A DNA stretch of 64,000 bases from Flavihumibacter petaseus NBRC 106054 (GTDB lineage: Bacteria; Bacteroidota; Bacteroidia; Chitinophagales; Chitinophagaceae), in contig NZ_BBWV01000001.1 of NCBI RefSeq assembly GCF_000974785.1, forward strand, positions 930,001-994,000. Direction: 5' to 3'. Positions 45,282 through 55,363 of this stretch are shown in pieces; the stretch's first letter is position 1, and every line of letters begins with the position of its first letter. The notes under the pieces were generated by a model. That model was given only the letters and a program-made list of their open reading frames with translations. It made no database searches and was not told the DNA's origin. The translations under genes and the position numbers were made by a program.

Positions 45282-45353
45282 CGTAACCAAAACTAACTGC
45301 TTATGAGAAAATTGACTGCTTATGTGAGAGTCAAAAAAATTGATTCGTGTTTG
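45262..45353 (-). ncRNA. putative small RNA of about 90-100 nt (hypothetical)
   Basis: Inferred from a -24/-12-like sequence on the minus strand (45361-45379) and an intrinsic terminator (45255-45281). The predicted transcript starts near 45353 and contains a direct repeat (complement of actgcttatg, at 45297 and 45316) before the terminator stem. No protein is coded in it. Its role is unknown. Confidence 0.35.
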
Positions 45354-45360
45354 TATATAT

Positions 45361-45379
45361 AACGCAAAAGCGTTGCCAA
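45361..45379 (-). promoter_or_regulatory. sigma-54-like promoter on the minus strand
   Basis: Minus strand TTGGCAACGCTTTTGCGTT. GG and GC are exactly 10 bases apart and TTGGCA / TTTTGC match the -24 and -12 elements. Part of the match also belongs to a local palindrome (AACGCAAAAGCGTT), so chance is possible. Confidence 0.4.
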
Positions 45380-45609
45380 AAGTGTGCTGCCAAACGTTAA
45401 AGAACTTTGAAATCTACCTTCCACATTTTCTTTACTGCTTCAGATCGACAACACAAAGAAACGACAGGTTTCGCAACTGTGAAACTAACGGTGGGTTATT
45501 TTTAAAATAATTAACAGCGCAGCCCGCGCCAGCACTGCTTTTCTCTACTCTTCAGGCAGAAACTTACCACTTGTGGGTATATATTATTGGAAAAAAAGTT
45601 GTATTATAT

Positions 45610-45638
45610 AAAGGGTGCTGATGGCACCTTTATTTTTT
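45610..45638 (+). terminator. plus-strand terminator candidate
   Basis: AAAGGGTGC and GCACCTTT pair with one bulged G around loop TGATG, followed by ATTTTTT. It could end the gcvH-VanZ transcript about 340 bases behind the VanZ gene. Confidence 0.5.
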
Positions 45639-45772
45639 ACCGCCAAACCTAGGGAAAGGGGGGGGGGTGGACAGTTTGAAGTTTTAGGTTTGGAGTTTGA
45701 GGTTAAGGTTAAGGTTTGAGGTTTCTGTCGTCTGGCTGTGATGATTACTTCGAAAGTGCGGACAGTATCTTC

Positions 45773-46093
45773 TTTTCAAAATACCGCAATTTGTAAAACT
45801 GAGTGAAAGGAGCCACCAGACTGCGTTCTAAAGCCGTATACGTAATAGCCGTATACAACACCCTAAGTATTACGGGTACACATTCCAGCTGGTAAGTTAT
45901 CGGAAAGTTCCGGATGGAAAATCTAAATGGGCTACGCACGGAAATGTGTCCTGTGCCTTATCGCCAGAATAGCCATTAAGAGCAAGAGCCTGTTTTTGCC
46001 TTCTTACAAAAACCGTCTGCAACGCATACGTTTGTGAAACGCAGTCTGGTGGCTCATTTCACTCGGTTTTATGAATTCTCCGTTTTTAAAAAA
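45773..46093. mobile_element. non-autonomous element with ~55-bp inverted ends (copy 2)
   Basis: The left end (45773-45830) in reverse closely resembles the right end (46034-46093); both contain TCTGGTGGCTC followed by an A-T rich TTTTAxxAATT block. The ends also match copy 1 and the solo end at 24911. The 200-bp interior is not similar to copy 1 and codes nothing. A REP-like unit follows the right end, as at the other copies. Confidence 0.6.
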
Positions 46094-46099
46094 GCATCT

Positions 46100-46132
46100 C
46101 CCTCCTTCGCTAAAGCTTCTGAGGGCAAAGCC
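46100..46132 (+). repeat. REP-like palindromic unit
   Basis: CCCTCCTTCGCTAAAGCTTC then TGAGGGCAAAGCC. Outer arms CCCTC/GAGGG pair. Member of the family at 24975-25159. Confidence 0.6.
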
Positions 46133-46286
46133 TATCGGCAATACGTCTGAATACGGAAATTCGGTTATGGAAGACAGTTTCATACCGGTCTGATAGTAGT
46201 CTGGAGGAGACTACCTTGACACTAGGATAAGCCTTGTTTTAGCGGTCAAACGCAATCAACGAAACGCCGATCCGGAAGGCGGAACC

Positions 46287-47348
46287 CTACTGCTGGGCCA
46301 TCTTTCCGGCATTTTCCTGGAATTGCAGCTGATCGATGAACTCCTGGATATCACCGTTGATTACCGCATCCAGGTTGTAGGAGGTCAGGTTGATCCGGTG
46401 ATCGGTCACCCTACCCTGCGGATAGTTGTAGGTACGGATCTTGGCACTCCGGTCGCCGCTGCTGACCAGGCTCTTCCGGTGCCGGGAGATCTCTTCTTCC
46501 TGTTTCCGGACCTGCTCCTCATATAGTTTGGTCCGCAGCATCTGCATCGCTTTCTCCCGGTTGGCCAACTGCGTCCTTTCCGTCTGGCAGATCACCACCG
46601 TACCCGTGGGTATATGTGTAAGCATCACCTTGGTTTCCACCTTGTTTACGTTCTGTCCGCCCGCACCGCCGCTTCGGGCCGTTTCCATCTTCACATCAGC
46701 GTCACGGATCTCCACATCCACTTCCTCTGCTTCAGGCATTACTGCAACCGTCGCAGCACTGGTATGCACCCTGCCGCTGGCTTCCGTAGCCGGCACCCGC
46801 TGTACCCGGTGAACACCACTTTCAAACTTCAGGATACCATAAACGTCATCGCCCAGCACTTCCACGTTTACTTCCTTGTAGCCACCAACAGTACCCTCGC
46901 TTTCGCTGAGAATAGCCGTCTTCCAGCCGCGGCTGTTGCAATACCGGAGATACATGTTCAGCAGATCACCTGCAAACAGGGACGCTTCATCACCACCGGT
47001 TCCGGCGCGGATCTCCAGGATCGCATTTTTCTCATCCTGCGGATCTTTGGGGATCAGCATCTGCCGGATCGAAGCTGCAAGGGCAGTTTCCCTTTCTTCA
47101 AGCTCCGGGATCTCTTCCTTGGCCAGCTCACGGAGCTCTTCATCATCCCCCTGGAGCGCTTCCCGGTAAGAAGCCAGGTCATTCAGAACAGTGCGGTACT
47201 CGCCATAGGCGGCAACGATCTTTTCAAGGCTACGGTATTCCTTACTCATTGCCCCGAATTTCTTGTTGTCGCTAACGATCTCGGGATTGGTCAGTGCTAC
47301 TCCCAGATCATCGAAGCGGGCCTTTATCGCATCAAGTTTGTCCTGCAT
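46287..47348 (-). CDS. prfA: peptide chain release factor 1
   Basis: 353 residues from ATG 47348 ([15 protein letters not shown]), the usual start; an upstream ATG at 47399 lies before the predicted promoter. It ends translation at UAA and UAG. Marks: the GGQ motif in [10 protein letters not shown], which triggers peptide release, and the codon-recognition motif PAT in [15 protein letters not shown], specific to RF1. A long N-terminal coiled coil is present. Confidence 0.96.
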   Translation of the reverse strand: MQDKLDAIKARFDDLGVALTNPEIVSDNKKFGAMSKEYRSLEKIVAAYGEYRTVLNDLASYREALQGDDEELRELAKEEIPELEERETALAASIRQMLIPKDPQDEKNAILEIRAGTGGDEASLFAGDLLNMYLRYCNSRGWKTAILSESEGTVGGYKEVNVEVLGDDVYGILKFESGVHRVQRVPATEASGRVHTSAATVAVMPEAEEVDVEIRDADVKMETARSGGAGGQNVNKVETKVMLTHIPTGTVVICQTERTQLANREKAMQMLRTKLYEEQVRKQEEEISRHRKSLVSSGDRSAKIRTYNYPQGRVTDHRINLTSYNLDAVINGDIQEFIDQLQFQENAGKMAQQ

Positions 47349-47375
47349 AATTCCTATTTTGCCCCAAATGGTGTG

Positions 47376-47383
47376 CAAAATTA
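47376..47383 (-). promoter_or_regulatory. -7 box of prfA
   Basis: Minus strand TAATTTTG fits TAnnTTTG, 27 bases upstream of the prfA ATG at 47348. No clear TTTG at -33. Confidence 0.4.
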
Positions 47384-47397
47384 ACTGAAATAGACGC

Positions 47398-48540
47398 ATG
47401 AAGATTCGAAAATTGAAAGCAGACAGGCTCTTTACAGGGGAAGACTTTGCACCGGATGATTTTGTACTGATCGCAGATGCATCAGGTAAGATCCTTGACC
47501 TGGTGCCTGGAGACTATGCGGGGGAAGATATTGAACAGCACGACGGCATCCTGGTGCCGGGATGGATCAATGCCCATTGCCACCTGGAACTCAGCCATAT
47601 GGCCGGACAGATCCCCGAAAAAACCGGCATGGTGCCTTTTCTGCTGGCGGTGATGCAACATCGTGTCGACAGGATCGCCCGGCAGGAAATCGCCATGCAG
47701 CAGGCAGATGAAGCGATGTATGCAGAAGGCATTGTGGCCGTTGGCGATATCTGCAATTCGGCCGATACTGTTGGCGTGAAACAAAACAGCCGCATCCGCT
47801 ACCATAATTTTATCGAGACCAGCGGATTTGTACCGGCAGGTGCTGCAACACGATTTGCCGCAGCAAAAAATATCCTGGGTGCATTCGGCGGACAATCCCA
47901 AACAGCCATTGTACCGCATGCACCTTACTCTGTTTCTCCTGAATTGTTCAGGATGATCTTCGAAGAATACACACAACTCTCTACCATGCACAACCAGGAA
48001 AGTGAAGCAGAGAATGATTTCTTCCGGGAAGGAAATGGCCCATTCCGCGACCTGTTTGCCGCCATTGGTGTGTCACTCGATTTTTTCCAGGCACCTCAAC
48101 AGAACAGCCTGCCGGCTGTTGCACCGCTCCTGCAGGCCGCCAGGCAATTGATCCTGGTACACAACACAGTTACCGCCCCGGAAGATATCCTGGCACTGCA
48201 GGAACAGGCGCCGCAAACAGCATTATACTGGTGCCTTTGTCCGCTGGCGAATGAATACATCACCGGAACACTCCCTCCTATTGACCTGTTCCGCAACAGG
48301 CAACTGAATATCTGCCTCGGAACGGACAGCCTCGCTTCCAACTATCGTTTAAGCATAGCCGAAACAGTAGGGTTCCTGGAGCAAAGATTCCCGCAGATTC
48401 CCCAACCCGAAATTTTGCATTGGGCAACACTGGGTGGCGCGAAGGCGCTGCAACTGGAACATGCATTTGGTTCATTCGGAAAAGGAAAATCACCCGGCAT
48501 CGTGTGCTACCAGGCAGGCGTCAGCAAAAGAATTCTTTAA
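47398..48540 (+). CDS. amidohydrolase family protein (possible aminofutalosine deaminase-type)
   Basis: 380 residues, metal-dependent amidohydrolase. The N-terminal beta domain leads to the metal motif [14 protein letters not shown] (about 55-69), then a His in [11 protein letters not shown], a His in LILVHNTV and the late catalytic Asp in [10 protein letters not shown]. This arrangement is that of the chlorohydrolase/adenosine-deaminase-like group, which includes enzymes deaminating 6-amino-6-deoxyfutalosine in menaquinone synthesis. The substrate is not proven. It starts divergently from prfA. Confidence 0.85.
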   Translation: MKIRKLKADRLFTGEDFAPDDFVLIADASGKILDLVPGDYAGEDIEQHDGILVPGWINAHCHLELSHMAGQIPEKTGMVPFLLAVMQHRVDRIARQEIAMQQADEAMYAEGIVAVGDICNSADTVGVKQNSRIRYHNFIETSGFVPAGAATRFAAAKNILGAFGGQSQTAIVPHAPYSVSPELFRMIFEEYTQLSTMHNQESEAENDFFREGNGPFRDLFAAIGVSLDFFQAPQQNSLPAVAPLLQAARQLILVHNTVTAPEDILALQEQAPQTALYWCLCPLANEYITGTLPPIDLFRNRQLNICLGTDSLASNYRLSIAETVGFLEQRFPQIPQPEILHWATLGGAKALQLEHAFGSFGKGKSPGIVCYQAGVSKRIL

Positions 48541-48565
48541 ATTCCGTCTGAGGGTCATCTGGTGC

Positions 48566-49306
48566 TCATCCCAGCACTTCCTGCAACACCGGCAGGGATC
48601 GCAGGTTTCCGAAACCGGGCAGGTGCAGGGCATAGTAAGCTTCCAGGGCCTGCAATAACTGTCGTCGCTGCTGCCCGGTCAGTAATATCGCTTCAAGTTC
48701 GGAAGGCTGCATCACTTTCAGCAGCTGACTGATCACTGCTGCGGGTGCCGGATCCAGGAAGCGTTGGTGCGCCGGCTGTTCCCTCGTAAAAACACCTTCT
48801 TCGAGGTCAAGGTAGAAAGCGCCCTCTCCCCTGGCATCAGCGATCCGGAATCCGAAGAAATTTGCCAGGTGAATCGCAAAGAAGACCGGGTAATTGGCAA
48901 CGACAGCAGGTGTGGTCTTATCCAGTTGCTGCAGGGCATCTTCCATGAACGCAAACAACGGTTCGTTCTCTTCGGGTTGGGTAAGACATTTTTGCAGGAG
49001 CTCCACCATGAAAGTAGCGACGGAAGCTTTGAAAATATCACTATAGAGGTGCGCATAGATGGTATCCCAGTGATATTCTTTAATGCGGTGAATATTCTTC
49101 TGATCCTGGTGGTAAACGACAAGGTCAAGCAGGGCGGCCGGCTGGAAAGGATTGCCCTTCGGTCCGGTTTTTTTAGTGGCTGTCCGTATACCATTTACGA
49201 TATAGGATTGCAGCCCGAAGCGTTCGGTAAAAATGGCCACAATTACGCTTGTTTCCCCGTATTTAACCGACCGCAAAACAATTCCTTTCGTGGGAAAAAG
49301 GGTCAT
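48566..49306 (-). CDS. recO: DNA repair protein RecO
   Basis: 246 residues from the ATG at 49306, which gives the standard RecO N-terminus (TLFPTKGIVLRSVKYGETS). The N-terminal OB-fold continues to about 80 (SYIVNGIRTATKKTG), then the helical C-terminal domain. No zinc-finger cysteines are seen. RecO helps load RecA at single-stranded gaps. The longer frame upstream is antisense to the exporter gene and is not used. Confidence 0.9.
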   Translation of the reverse strand: MTLFPTKGIVLRSVKYGETSVIVAIFTERFGLQSYIVNGIRTATKKTGPKGNPFQPAALLDLVVYHQDQKNIHRIKEYHWDTIYAHLYSDIFKASVATFMVELLQKCLTQPEENEPLFAFMEDALQQLDKTTPAVVANYPVFFAIHLANFFGFRIADARGEGAFYLDLEEGVFTREQPAHQRFLDPAPAAVISQLLKVMQPSELEAILLTGQQRRQLLQALEAYYALHLPGFGNLRSLPVLQEVLG

Positions 49307-49390
49307 GGCAGTTGAAATCGATGCATTGGTGGTAAAGTTAGTCCGAATCCGCTGAAATTGCTTTCTTTGCGGGCAATCAACCCTGTTATT

Positions 49391-51730
49391 ATGTGGCAAC
49401 AGCTTGGCAAATTCATTCTTCGTTTCAGGATCCCCCTGCTGATCATCCTGCTGGTACTTACAGCATTGATGGGATGGCACGCTTCGAGGGTACAAATGAG
49501 TTATGAATTTGCCAAAGCCATCCCAACCGATAATCCCAAATACCGGGATTATATGGCATTCAAAAAACAATTCGGGGAAGACGGCAGCCTGCTCGTGATC
49601 GGCATCGAGACGCAATCGCTGTTCACAGATACGCTGTTTAACGACTACGCACAGTTGCAGCAGGAGCTGAAAAAAGTGCCCGGTGTGGAAGAGATCCTGG
49701 GTATTCCCGGTGCAGTGACCCTTGTAAAAAATGACAGCACGGAAAAACTTGTCGCCCGCCGCCTGTTTCCGGATCCTCCCCTTGACCAGTCGATGATTGA
49801 TTCCGGCGCCGCCATCTTCCGCGACCTGCCCTTTTATGAAGGCATATTGCACAATCCCGCCACCCATGCCTACCTGATGGGGCTCAATATCAACAAGGAT
49901 ATTCTCGCGTCACCAAGGCGGACGAAAGTAGTAGGGGATATCGTAACGCTGGCAGCGACGTTTGGGAAAAAGCACGGACTGGACATGCACTACAGCGGCC
50001 TTCCGCTGATCCGCACACAAATTGCAGACCGGATCGCGCGGGAAATGAAATGGCTGCTGATCGGTTCACTGGCTTTATCGGCGATCATCCTGCTCGTATT
50101 TTTCAGGAGCTTCAGCGCCATGCTGTTGTCCCTGGCCGTGGTGATCATCGGTGTGATCTGGAGTGTAGGAACCATCGAATGGCTGGGTTTCCGCATCACC
50201 CTGCTCAATGCCCTGATACCGCCGCTGATTGTCGTGATCGGCATACCCAACTGTATCTACTTCCTCAACAAATACCATAATGCCTGGCTCGAGAGCCGCG
50301 ATAAACAACAGGCACTGGTCACCATGGTTGCCAAAATGGGGATCGTGACGCTGTTCTGTAATATCGCCGCGGCTATCGGCTTCGCTGTATTCGCACTCAC
50401 GAAAAGCGCCATCCTGAAGGAGTTCGGGATCGTTGCGGGTTCCAATATTTTTATTCTCTTTTTCATTTCGCTGATCCTGATCCCGGCTGTTTTAAGTTTT
50501 CTTCCGGTGCCGAAAGAAAGACATACCCGTTACCTGGAAAATCCTTCATTGCTGGCACTGCTCGACCGCCTGGAAAGATGGTCGCTGAACCACCGCCGCA
50601 CCATTTATGGCATTACCGCCGTTATGACAATTGCAGCCCTGCTGGGAATGATGCGCCTGCGTTCAGAGGGTTTTATTGTAGACGACCTTCCGAAAACAGA
50701 CAAGATCTATGCAGACCTCAAATTCTTTGAACATCATTTCAGGGGAGTGATGCCCCTGGAAATTGTGGTGGATACGAAGCAGAAAAACGGGTTGCGGAAA
50801 GCACCACTTGAACTGTTCAGCAGGATCGATTCTTTGTCACAATCCATTGCCGGTAACCCTGACCTGGCGCGACCGCTCTCCATTGCCGAAGGGATGAAGT
50901 TTGCAAAGCAGGCCTACTATGATGGCGACAAACGGAACTATGCCCTGCCCAACAGCTTTGACATCGGATTTCTGGCCGGTTACCTGAACCTGAAAGGGAA
51001 CAGCAGCACCGGTGAAAAGAACCAGCTCACCAAACTGGTGAGTTCCTTCATGGATTCCGCCCGCCAGCAAACCAGGATCAGTGTCAACATGAAAGATGTG
51101 GGCAGCAAACGGCTTCCCCAGATCCTCGACAGCATCAGGGCCAAAGCCGATACCTATTTTGATTCCACGAAGTACCGGGTGACGATGACCGGTAGCAGTA
51201 TAACTTTCCTGGAAGGAAGCACCTTTATCATCAACGGCCTTAAGGAAAGTATTTTCTGGGCGTTCCTGCTGATTGCCTTGTGTATGATCTATCTCTTCCG
51301 GTCGCTGCGAATCCTCCTTTGTTCCCTGATCCCCAACCTGATCCCGCTGATCATTACCGCAGGCGTTATGGGCTGGGTGGGTGTTGCCCTGAAGCCTTCC
51401 ACCGTTTTGATCTTCAGCGTAGCATTGGGCATTGCCATTGATATCACGATCCGGTTCCTCGTCAATTACAAGCAGGAAAGTGAACACAGTGATGCACCTC
51501 CGGTTGAAGTAGTAGTGGAAACCATCCATTCCACCGGCATCAGTATCATTTATACGTCGCTGGTGCTGATCGCAGGGTTTGTTATTTTCTGCTTCAGCGG
51601 GTTTGGCGGCACACAATCGCTCGGCTGGCTCACATCGCTCACGCTTGTTGTGGCAACGGTTACCAACCTGGTGCTATTACCCGCCCTGCTGATTGATCTT
51701 TCGGGGAAGAAAAAAGCGCCGAAACAATAA
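49391..51730 (+). CDS. MMPL/RND-type exporter
   Basis: 779 residues from ATG 49391 (MWQQLGKFILRFRIPLLI). Twelve membrane helices in two repeats of one plus five: the first near 10-28, the next five about 210-385; then one near 405-425 and five about 610-775. Large extracytoplasmic loops follow helices 1 and 7. It resembles the HAE3/MMPL branch of the RND superfamily, which moves lipids or other hydrophobic compounds. The paired genes of tripartite pumps are not adjacent. Confidence 0.88.
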   Translation: MWQQLGKFILRFRIPLLIILLVLTALMGWHASRVQMSYEFAKAIPTDNPKYRDYMAFKKQFGEDGSLLVIGIETQSLFTDTLFNDYAQLQQELKKVPGVEEILGIPGAVTLVKNDSTEKLVARRLFPDPPLDQSMIDSGAAIFRDLPFYEGILHNPATHAYLMGLNINKDILASPRRTKVVGDIVTLAATFGKKHGLDMHYSGLPLIRTQIADRIAREMKWLLIGSLALSAIILLVFFRSFSAMLLSLAVVIIGVIWSVGTIEWLGFRITLLNALIPPLIVVIGIPNCIYFLNKYHNAWLESRDKQQALVTMVAKMGIVTLFCNIAAAIGFAVFALTKSAILKEFGIVAGSNIFILFFISLILIPAVLSFLPVPKERHTRYLENPSLLALLDRLERWSLNHRRTIYGITAVMTIAALLGMMRLRSEGFIVDDLPKTDKIYADLKFFEHHFRGVMPLEIVVDTKQKNGLRKAPLELFSRIDSLSQSIAGNPDLARPLSIAEGMKFAKQAYYDGDKRNYALPNSFDIGFLAGYLNLKGNSSTGEKNQLTKLVSSFMDSARQQTRISVNMKDVGSKRLPQILDSIRAKADTYFDSTKYRVTMTGSSITFLEGSTFIINGLKESIFWAFLLIALCMIYLFRSLRILLCSLIPNLIPLIITAGVMGWVGVALKPSTVLIFSVALGIAIDITIRFLVNYKQESEHSDAPPVEVVVETIHSTGISIIYTSLVLIAGFVIFCFSGFGGTQSLGWLTSLTLVVATVTNLVLLPALLIDLSGKKKAPKQ

Positions 51731-51733
51731 CGC

Positions 51734-52915
51734 TTATTTCAATATTTCACTGAGTTTCTGTTCGAGGTCAAATCCACGGAGATTTTCAGCGATCACCTTA
51801 CCGGCGGGATCAACCAGCACATTAAAGGGAATGGCATCAAAACCATAAACCTTTACTGCTTCGCTATCCCAGTATTTGAGGTCGCTCATTTGTGTCCAGG
51901 TGAGTTTGTCTGCAGCGATTGCCTTCTGCCACAATTCTTTTTTCTCATCCAGTGACACGCCGAGAACAGTAAAATTCTTGCTGCGGTATTTATCGAAGGC
52001 CCGCACAACATTGGGGTTTTCTGCACGGCAGGGCCCGCACCAGCTTGCCCAGAAATCCACCAGCACATACTTTCCGCGGAAATCAGCGATGGAAACATTT
52101 TTTCCGGAGGGGTCCTGCATGGTAAGGTTCGGCGCATCCTTTCCGACCATTGATTTGGCAGCCTGCTGTTTTTCCATTTCAGCACGTTGCTGTTGTTGCT
52201 GGTCATAGGTTTGCTTCATTGTTTTCAGCATCCCGTGTTCCGGATATTTCTTAACGGCATTGTTGAGTGCCATCCCGAAAGTGGAGTCATCCAGCACACG
52301 TGAGGAAATACCCAATGCAAACAAGCTCACAGCGGGGTTGCTGGCGCTATTGATAAACTGTTTCAGATAGGTCTGGATGCCGGTGATCGCGGCAGTGCGC
52401 TGATCAGCGATCACCTGAACGATACTATCCGCTGCGCCGGCCTGATGCAGGCTGTCGGCCCGCATGGAAACCGCGTTGATGTCACGCATTTTTTTGGTGT
52501 ACTCATCAATGAAAGCGCGCAGCTGTTCACTTCCTTCAGAGCCTTTCACCGTGTAAAAATCTTCTTTCTTTTCCAGGTCAAGTTTAACCTGGATATTACT
52601 GCCATCGTTGGTCAATAACACTACCGGCCCGTCTTCAACGGTCAGCTGGTATAACCCGGATTCCTTCGCCTTGCCATGCAGTTCAACACTGCCTTTATCT
52701 CCTTTCAGGCTGGCAGAATCGAGGATCAGCGGAGCAGTGGCTGCGCCAAAAGGAATCTCTTCCAGCAGGAAACGCCTGTCAGGTTTGGGAGCGAGGCGGT
52801 CACCATGTTCAAAAGAGACGGCAACAGTAAAATCACCACCAGTGCTTTTTTGCTCGCAGGCTGTCAAAATGAAGGCAGCAGCAAGCACGGGTATAAAACG
52901 GGCAACTAAATTCAT
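51734..52915 (-). CDS. TlpA-like thioredoxin lipoprotein
   Basis: 393 residues. Lipoprotein signal with the cysteine in FILTAC (about residue 20). An N-terminal beta domain like DUF4369 (about 30-130) is followed by a helical linker and a thioredoxin fold from about 255 with the active site WCGPC and the cis-Pro segment DAIPFNVLVD. It probably reduces or isomerises disulfides in the periplasm. gatB is 10 bp upstream on the same strand. Confidence 0.9.
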   Translation of the reverse strand: MNLVARFIPVLAAAFILTACEQKSTGGDFTVAVSFEHGDRLAPKPDRRFLLEEIPFGAATAPLILDSASLKGDKGSVELHGKAKESGLYQLTVEDGPVVLLTNDGSNIQVKLDLEKKEDFYTVKGSEGSEQLRAFIDEYTKKMRDINAVSMRADSLHQAGAADSIVQVIADQRTAAITGIQTYLKQFINSASNPAVSLFALGISSRVLDDSTFGMALNNAVKKYPEHGMLKTMKQTYDQQQQQRAEMEKQQAAKSMVGKDAPNLTMQDPSGKNVSIADFRGKYVLVDFWASWCGPCRAENPNVVRAFDKYRSKNFTVLGVSLDEKKELWQKAIAADKLTWTQMSDLKYWDSEAVKVYGFDAIPFNVLVDPAGKVIAENLRGFDLEQKLSEILK

Positions 52916-52925
52916 GAAAGCGACT

Positions 52926-54383
52926 TTAAATTGTTTCGTTGAGTTTTTGTTCGAGAACGGTGGTAGTCATTTTCGGGTCTGCCTTTCCTTTGGACAGCTT
53001 CTTGACCTCCCCCATAAATAATCCGATAAGGCCTTTTTTCCCTTTTTTGTATTCGGCAACTTTATCCGGCATCCTGGTCAGCACTTCCGCAACCCACTGT
53101 TCGATTTCACCAGCCCCGGCATTCTGCAGGAGGTTCAGGGAAGTCGCTAACTGAAGGGGATCGGCGCCGGTATTGTCAACAAGTGCGGGCAGCAGCCGCG
53201 AAGAAGCACTGGAGAAACTGATTTGCCCCGATTCGACGAGTTCCACCAGTTTTGCCAGTGCTGCCGGTTTCAGGGGAAACTCAGCAATGGTGGCATTATG
53301 GTCATTCGTCCAGTTTTTTACAGGCCCCAGCAGCCAGTTGGAAATGGCCTTATAGTGTGTGGTATTTTCAGCGGTAGCTTCAAAAAAGGTAACGACGTCG
53401 ATATCATCACTGAGGATACGGGCATCGTATGCCGGCAGCTGGAAACGGGATTCAAATCGCTCACGGACGGCTTCCGGCATTGGTGGCATGGCCTGTCGGA
53501 TCGCCTGGAGGCGTTTTTCGTCTACGGTAAACACCGGCAGATCGGGATCGGGAAAATAACGGTAGTCATTCGCTTCTTCCTTACTGCGGAGGGCAAACGT
53601 GGTGCCGTTTTCCGCATTAAAACTCCGGGTTTGCTGAAGTATAGTTTCGCCCTTTTCCGCCATCTCCATCATACGTTTTGCCTCGAACTCGATGGCTTTC
53701 TTCACGTGCCGGATAGAGTTCAGGTTTTTCACTTCCACCTTGGTGCCGAGTTTTTTATCTCCCCGAAGCCGGATTGATACGTTGGCATCGGCACGCATGC
53801 TCCCCTCTTCCATATTACCATCACAAATGCCGAGGTAACGCACGAGTTTCCGGATTTCAGTCAGGTAGGCATAGGCTTCATCGGCGCTGAACATATCCGG
53901 CTCAGAAACGATTTCGATCAGGGGTACGCCGGCCCGGTTATGGTCAATTGCCGTCTTTTCCGGATCTGCATCATGGATGCTCTTACCCGCATCTTCTTCC
54001 AGGTGGATATGGTGCAGCTGCACGACCCTTTCCGTGCCGTTGACGGTGATCTTCACGCCGCCGCCCTGGCAGATATTGTTGATGTGCTGGCTGGTCTGGT
54101 ATCCTTTCGGCAGATCGGGGTAGAAATAGTGTTTCCGGGCGAACCAGTTCACCGCGCTGATGTCACTGCCGCAGGCGAGGCCCATGCGGATGGCAAATTC
54201 CACTGCCTTTTCATTTAACCGGGGCAGGGTGCCTGGGTAGGCCAGCGTGATCGGGCTGATATGCGTATTGGGTTCACCGCCGTAAACAGCAGCGTCGCTG
54301 CAAAACAGTTTCGTATGGGTAAGCAGTTGCGCATGAACCTCCAATCCGATAACGAGCTCATATTTTTCGGGTAATCCGGTCAT
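52926..54383 (-). CDS. gatB: aspartyl/glutamyl-tRNA amidotransferase subunit B
   Basis: 485 residues. N-terminal catalytic part with YELVIGLEVHAQL, KLFCSDAA, YFYPDLPKGYQTSQ and LEEDAGKS; a helical middle; a C-terminal YqeY-like tail. With GatA and GatC it amidates Glu-tRNA(Gln) or Asp-tRNA(Asn); those subunits are not in the window. Confidence 0.96.
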   Translation of the reverse strand: MTGLPEKYELVIGLEVHAQLLTHTKLFCSDAAVYGGEPNTHISPITLAYPGTLPRLNEKAVEFAIRMGLACGSDISAVNWFARKHYFYPDLPKGYQTSQHINNICQGGGVKITVNGTERVVQLHHIHLEEDAGKSIHDADPEKTAIDHNRAGVPLIEIVSEPDMFSADEAYAYLTEIRKLVRYLGICDGNMEEGSMRADANVSIRLRGDKKLGTKVEVKNLNSIRHVKKAIEFEAKRMMEMAEKGETILQQTRSFNAENGTTFALRSKEEANDYRYFPDPDLPVFTVDEKRLQAIRQAMPPMPEAVRERFESRFQLPAYDARILSDDIDVVTFFEATAENTTHYKAISNWLLGPVKNWTNDHNATIAEFPLKPAALAKLVELVESGQISFSSASSRLLPALVDNTGADPLQLATSLNLLQNAGAGEIEQWVAEVLTRMPDKVAEYKKGKKGLIGLFMGEVKKLSKGKADPKMTTTVLEQKLNETI

Positions 54384-54438
54384 TGGGCAAATGTACGAAG
54401 TGTATACGGCCAGCCAAGGCGATTGCCCAAAGGAAACC

Positions 54439-55254
54439 TTAAAGGACCCGTGGATTCAGCCTGGTTTCCACGGGATTACCCACCGGATCATTTAACAGCC
54501 AGGTTTTCAGGTCATTTTCCTGCCATTTGTTCCGGGGCGCCGTGATCCGGGCACCATCCGCAACATAAATGACGGTCATGACCTCCCGCATGTCGGTGGA
54601 GCGGTTACCGGGAGCATTGTGGATCGTATAGCCATAATGCCAGGTGGCGTCTCCCGCATTCATCGTTTCGGGCCGGCTGATAGGGAAATTGTTATTCCTG
54701 ACGTAGGCATCAAATTCAGCTTCCGATTCATCAGAGATCTCGTAGTCGAAAATGGCTCCTTTGGTATGGGATCCCGAAGCAAATGTCAGCATGCCCATAT
54801 CGACATTGATATCTACCAGGGGCATCCACATGGTTACGGTATTATGGGTATCCACCGGCCAGTAGTACTGATCCTGGTGCCAGGGCGTGGGGCCGCCACC
54901 CGGTTCTTTGAACAGGGCCTGGTCGTGATAGATGCGAACATTCTCCACGCCCAGCAGGTCAGCTGCAATTTGGCCAAACCGCTTTGCCAGGGTAAACTGC
55001 CGCACCTGCGGATCATTTACCCAGAGGTTCATGATCTGCAGAAATGCTTTGCCGTAGGTATCCCGGTCTTCCAGCTTTCTTTTTTCTGTATTATAGGTCG
55101 CCGCAGCATCCCTGATCACCTGCCGGTAAGCCGCAACTTCATCGGGACTCAGTATTCCGGGAAGGAGGATATGTCCGTCGTGGCGAAAAGCGTCGTGCTG
55201 TTCCGGGCTGGTAATATAAGTAGCATCGAGGGTGGGGAGGGCAATCGTTGGCAT
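54439..55254 (-). CDS. phytanoyl-CoA dioxygenase (PhyH) family protein
   Basis: 271 residues, Fe(II)/2-oxoglutarate oxygenase of the PhyH family. The metal ligands are His and Asp of WHQDQYY (about 122-128) and a distal His in TIHNAPGNRSTDMRE, whose Arg should hold 2-oxoglutarate. FRHDGHILLPGILSPDEV begins the fold. Substrate unknown. The divergent AraC regulator 109 bp away is the likely controller. Confidence 0.9.
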   Translation of the reverse strand: MPTIALPTLDATYITSPEQHDAFRHDGHILLPGILSPDEVAAYRQVIRDAAATYNTEKRKLEDRDTYGKAFLQIMNLWVNDPQVRQFTLAKRFGQIAADLLGVENVRIYHDQALFKEPGGGPTPWHQDQYYWPVDTHNTVTMWMPLVDINVDMGMLTFASGSHTKGAIFDYEISDESEAEFDAYVRNNNFPISRPETMNAGDATWHYGYTIHNAPGNRSTDMREVMTVIYVADGARITAPRNKWQENDLKTWLLNDPVGNPVETRLNPRVL

Positions 55255-55363
55255 GGCAAAAGGTTGAATCAGTTAGGTGATACAAAGGAACACAGGAATG
55301 TCCCGGTAAAAAATGACGGCGAATTCCATTAATTGACCTAAATTATCCGCCCAAACCAGATTT

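Larger units (their letters stand above)
45382..46286. other. gene-free region with terminator, low-complexity DNA and an inverted-end element
   Basis: No protein gene is supported. Contents: a plus-strand hairpin near 45610-45638, a run of ten G (45658-45667), TTTGAGG/GGTTAAGG-type low-complexity DNA (about 45680-45725), the second inverted-end element (45773-46093) and a REP-like unit (46100-46132). Confidence 0.55.

Noticed and set aside
45658-45667. Run of ten G as a phase-variation tract
   Set aside because: It does not lie in or directly before a gene, so slippage would have no obvious target; may also be an assembly artefact.
49307-49867. N-terminal extension of recO by 187 residues
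   Set aside because: It is antisense to the exporter gene; the RecO fold begins at the ATG at 49306.
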